A DNA stretch of 64,000 nt, from assembly GCF_003254295.1 (NCBI RefSeq), contig NZ_QKZO01000001.1:248001-312000 (forward strand), written 5' to 3'. The position numbers and the translations under genes were made by a program. Shown here piece after piece: positions 62,713 through 64,000 of this stretch; the first letter of the stretch is position 1, and each line of letters starts with the position of its first letter. Source of the stretch: Rhodobacter capsulatus. GTDB taxonomy: Bacteria; Pseudomonadota; Alphaproteobacteria; Rhodobacterales; Rhodobacteraceae. Below the pieces are notes generated by a model. It searched no databases. It worked only from the letters and a program-made list of their open reading frames with translations, and was not told where the DNA came from.

Positions 62713-63800
62713 GCGCGCAGCCAGCGCGCCAGCAGATCGGGGCCGACCGGTTGCAGGCTGTCCAGCCGATAGCGCGGCGCCTCGGCCAGCCGCGTCAGAC
62801 CCAGATCGCCGATGCCCGGCCGCGCATCGCCGCCCAGCACCACGCCCGCGGTGAAGCCGATCAGCTCATCAACCAGACCCGCCGCCATCAGGCTTGCCGC
62901 AAACTGCCCGCCGCCTTCGCAAAAGACCCGGGTCAGACCGCGCGCGGCCAAAGCCGCCAGCAGCGCCGCCGGATCAAGCCCCGCGTCACGCCCGGGAACC
63001 TCGATCAACTCGGCGCCGAGCCCGGCCCAGAAGGTCCGCGCCTCGACCGGCGCCTCGGCCCCGTGCAAAAGCCACAGCGGCGCCTGCCCGACCGATCCCG
63101 CCAGCCGCCCGCGCGGCAGATCCAGCCGTCGCGACGCCACCACCCGCACCGGCGCCCGCAAGGGCGTGAAATCGCGCACCGTCAAGAGCGGATCATCCGC
63201 CCGCGCCGTGCCGCCGCCGACCAGAACCGCATCGAACCGCGCCCGCAAGACCTGCACCTGCGCGCGCGCCTGCGGCCCGGTGATCCACTGGCTTTCGCCG
63301 CTCGCAAGCGCGATCCGGCCATCGAAACTGGCGCCCAGCTTCAGCGCGAGCCAAGGCCGCCCGCGCTCGATCCGGCTTAAAAACCCTGCCTGCGCCGCCC
63401 GCGCCTCGGCCGCCAGCACCCCGGTTTCCACCGCAATCCCCGCCGCGCGCAGCATCGCATGACCGCGCCCCGAGACCCGCGGATCAGGATCTTCCAGCGC
63501 CGACACCACCCGCGCCACCCCGGCCGCGATCAGCGCCGCCGCACAGGGCGGGGTCTTGCCATGATGCGCGCAGGGCTCCAGCGTCACATAGGCGGTGGCC
63601 CCGCGCGCCGCCGCCCCGGCCTGATCCAGCGCCCGGCGTTCGGCATGCGGCCGCCCGCCCGGCTGGGTCCAGCCCCGCCCGACGATGCGCCCACCCTGAA
63701 CGATCACGCAGCCCACCGCGGGATTGGGCCAGACATTGCCCAATCCGCGTCCGGCCAGCGCCAGCGCCAGCCGCAGGAAGCGGCTGTCGGCCTCGCTCAC
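62709..63800 (-). CDS. ribD: Riboflavin biosynthesis deaminase/reductase RibD
   Basis: A 363-residue bifunctional enzyme. The N-terminal deaminase has HAERRAL and [16 protein letters not shown] (zinc ligands H, C, C); the C-terminal reductase starts [12 protein letters not shown] and contains [16 protein letters not shown] start at 63800 overlaps the nrdR stop (GTGA). It is separated from ribE by the capsule cassette. Confidence 0.96.
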   Translation of the reverse strand: MSEADSRFLRLALALAGRGLGNVWPNPAVGCVIVQGGRIVGRGWTQPGGRPHAERRALDQAGAAARGATAYVTLEPCAHHGKTPPCAAALIAAGVARVVSALEDPDPRVSGRGHAMLRAAGIAVETGVLAAEARAAQAGFLSRIERGRPWLALKLGASFDGRIALASGESQWITGPQARAQVQVLRARFDAVLVGGGTARADDPLLTVRDFTPLRAPVRVVASRRLDLPRGRLAGSVGQAPLWLLHGAEAPVEARTFWAGLGAELIEVPGRDAGLDPAALLAALAARGLTRVFCEGGGQFAASLMAAGLVDELIGFTAGVVLGGDARPGIGDLGLTRLAEAPRYRLDSLQPVGPDLLARWLRA

Positions 63801-64000
63801 TCGGCATCTCCAGGATGCGGGCGCAGCTCCGACACGAATTTGTCGAAATCATCCGCCGCCTGGAAGTTCTTGTAAACGCTGGCAAACCGCACATAGGCCA
63901 CGGTGTCGATCCGGGCCAGCGTCTCCATCACGATTTCGCCGATCGCGCGCGAGGGGATGTCGGTCTCGCCCAGACTTTCCAGCCGCCGCACGATCCCCGA
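63797..64000 (-). CDS. nrdR: Transcriptional repressor NrdR (C-terminal part)
   Basis: The C-terminal 67 residues or so of NrdR, cut by the window edge. [20 protein letters not shown] and [15 protein letters not shown] are the end of the ATP-cone domain that senses ATP/dATP. The N-terminal zinc ribbon lies outside. It is upstream of and coupled to ribD. Confidence 0.93.
   Translation of the reverse strand, partial: SGIVRRLESLGETDIPSRAIGEIVMETLARIDTVAYVRFASVYKNFQAADDFDKFVSELRPHPGDAE

Overview
This is a GC-rich alphaproteobacterial chromosome segment, almost certainly Rhodobacteraceae and most likely Rhodobacter capsulatus. Supporting features are the dctPQM genes divergent from dctSR, an fdsGBACD formate dehydrogenase whose FdsA has 958 codons with cysteine 386 in a VCHSPT motif, GTTC-N7-GTTC SOS boxes, a tRNA-His with A73 and no encoded G-1, and the rib/nusB cluster. 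The species call is inference. There are no insertion sequences, prophage genes or CRISPR arrays, and two tRNA genes.

Layout. 1-7.2 kb: a phosphatase/kinase-like fusion, the C4-dicarboxylate TRAP transporter and its DctS/DctR two-component system. 7.2-9.2 kb: a radical SAM/DUF4130 DNA-repair pair behind an SOS box that touches the start codon. 9.2-12 kb: a DUF4105-YiaA-PspA envelope-stress operon divergent from a TetR regulator, with three identical-architecture palindromes between them. 12-18.6 kb: NAD-dependent formate dehydrogenase fdsGBACD and the molybdopterin synthase genes moaD-moaE. 18.6-19.5 kb: an AT-richer insert with a DUF6338-like membrane protein and an unlisted 59-aa partner. 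19.5-25 kb: thyX, a surface lipoprotein with a Slam-like outer-membrane exporter, glyoxalase and a TPR protein. 25-33.3 kb: ychF, trpA, a lactate dehydrogenase-like flavoenzyme, MFS transporter, rplY, pth, an unknown protein and an SGNH-like protein. 33.3-41 kb: rpoD, dnaG and three Tad-pilus-type genes. 41-46.5 kb: a TetR regulator, a small lipoprotein, hom, glpX, recJ and tRNA-Glu. 46.7-50.8 kb: an Efe iron-uptake operon with two M75 proteins. 50.9-55.1 kb: histidine kinase, tRNA-His, DUF6324, mmcB (SOS), DUF6404, a probable 6S RNA and a small membrane protein. 55.2-64 kb: nusB-ribH-ribB-ribE and ribD-nrdR on the minus strand, split by a plus-strand capsule export cassette (kpsS, an export lipoprotein, kpsC).

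The most unusual items are the phosphatase-kinase fusion, the SOS-controlled and apparently leaderless radical SAM pair, the TetR/PspA switch, the AT-rich DUF6338 two-gene unit, the Slam/lipoprotein pair, and the Efe operon in which the cupredoxin-fused EfeO has lost its HxxE histidine while a second M75 protein keeps it. Genes overlap heavily: ATGA or TGATG couplings run through fds, dct, rib and kps, and three convergent pairs share their stop codons.
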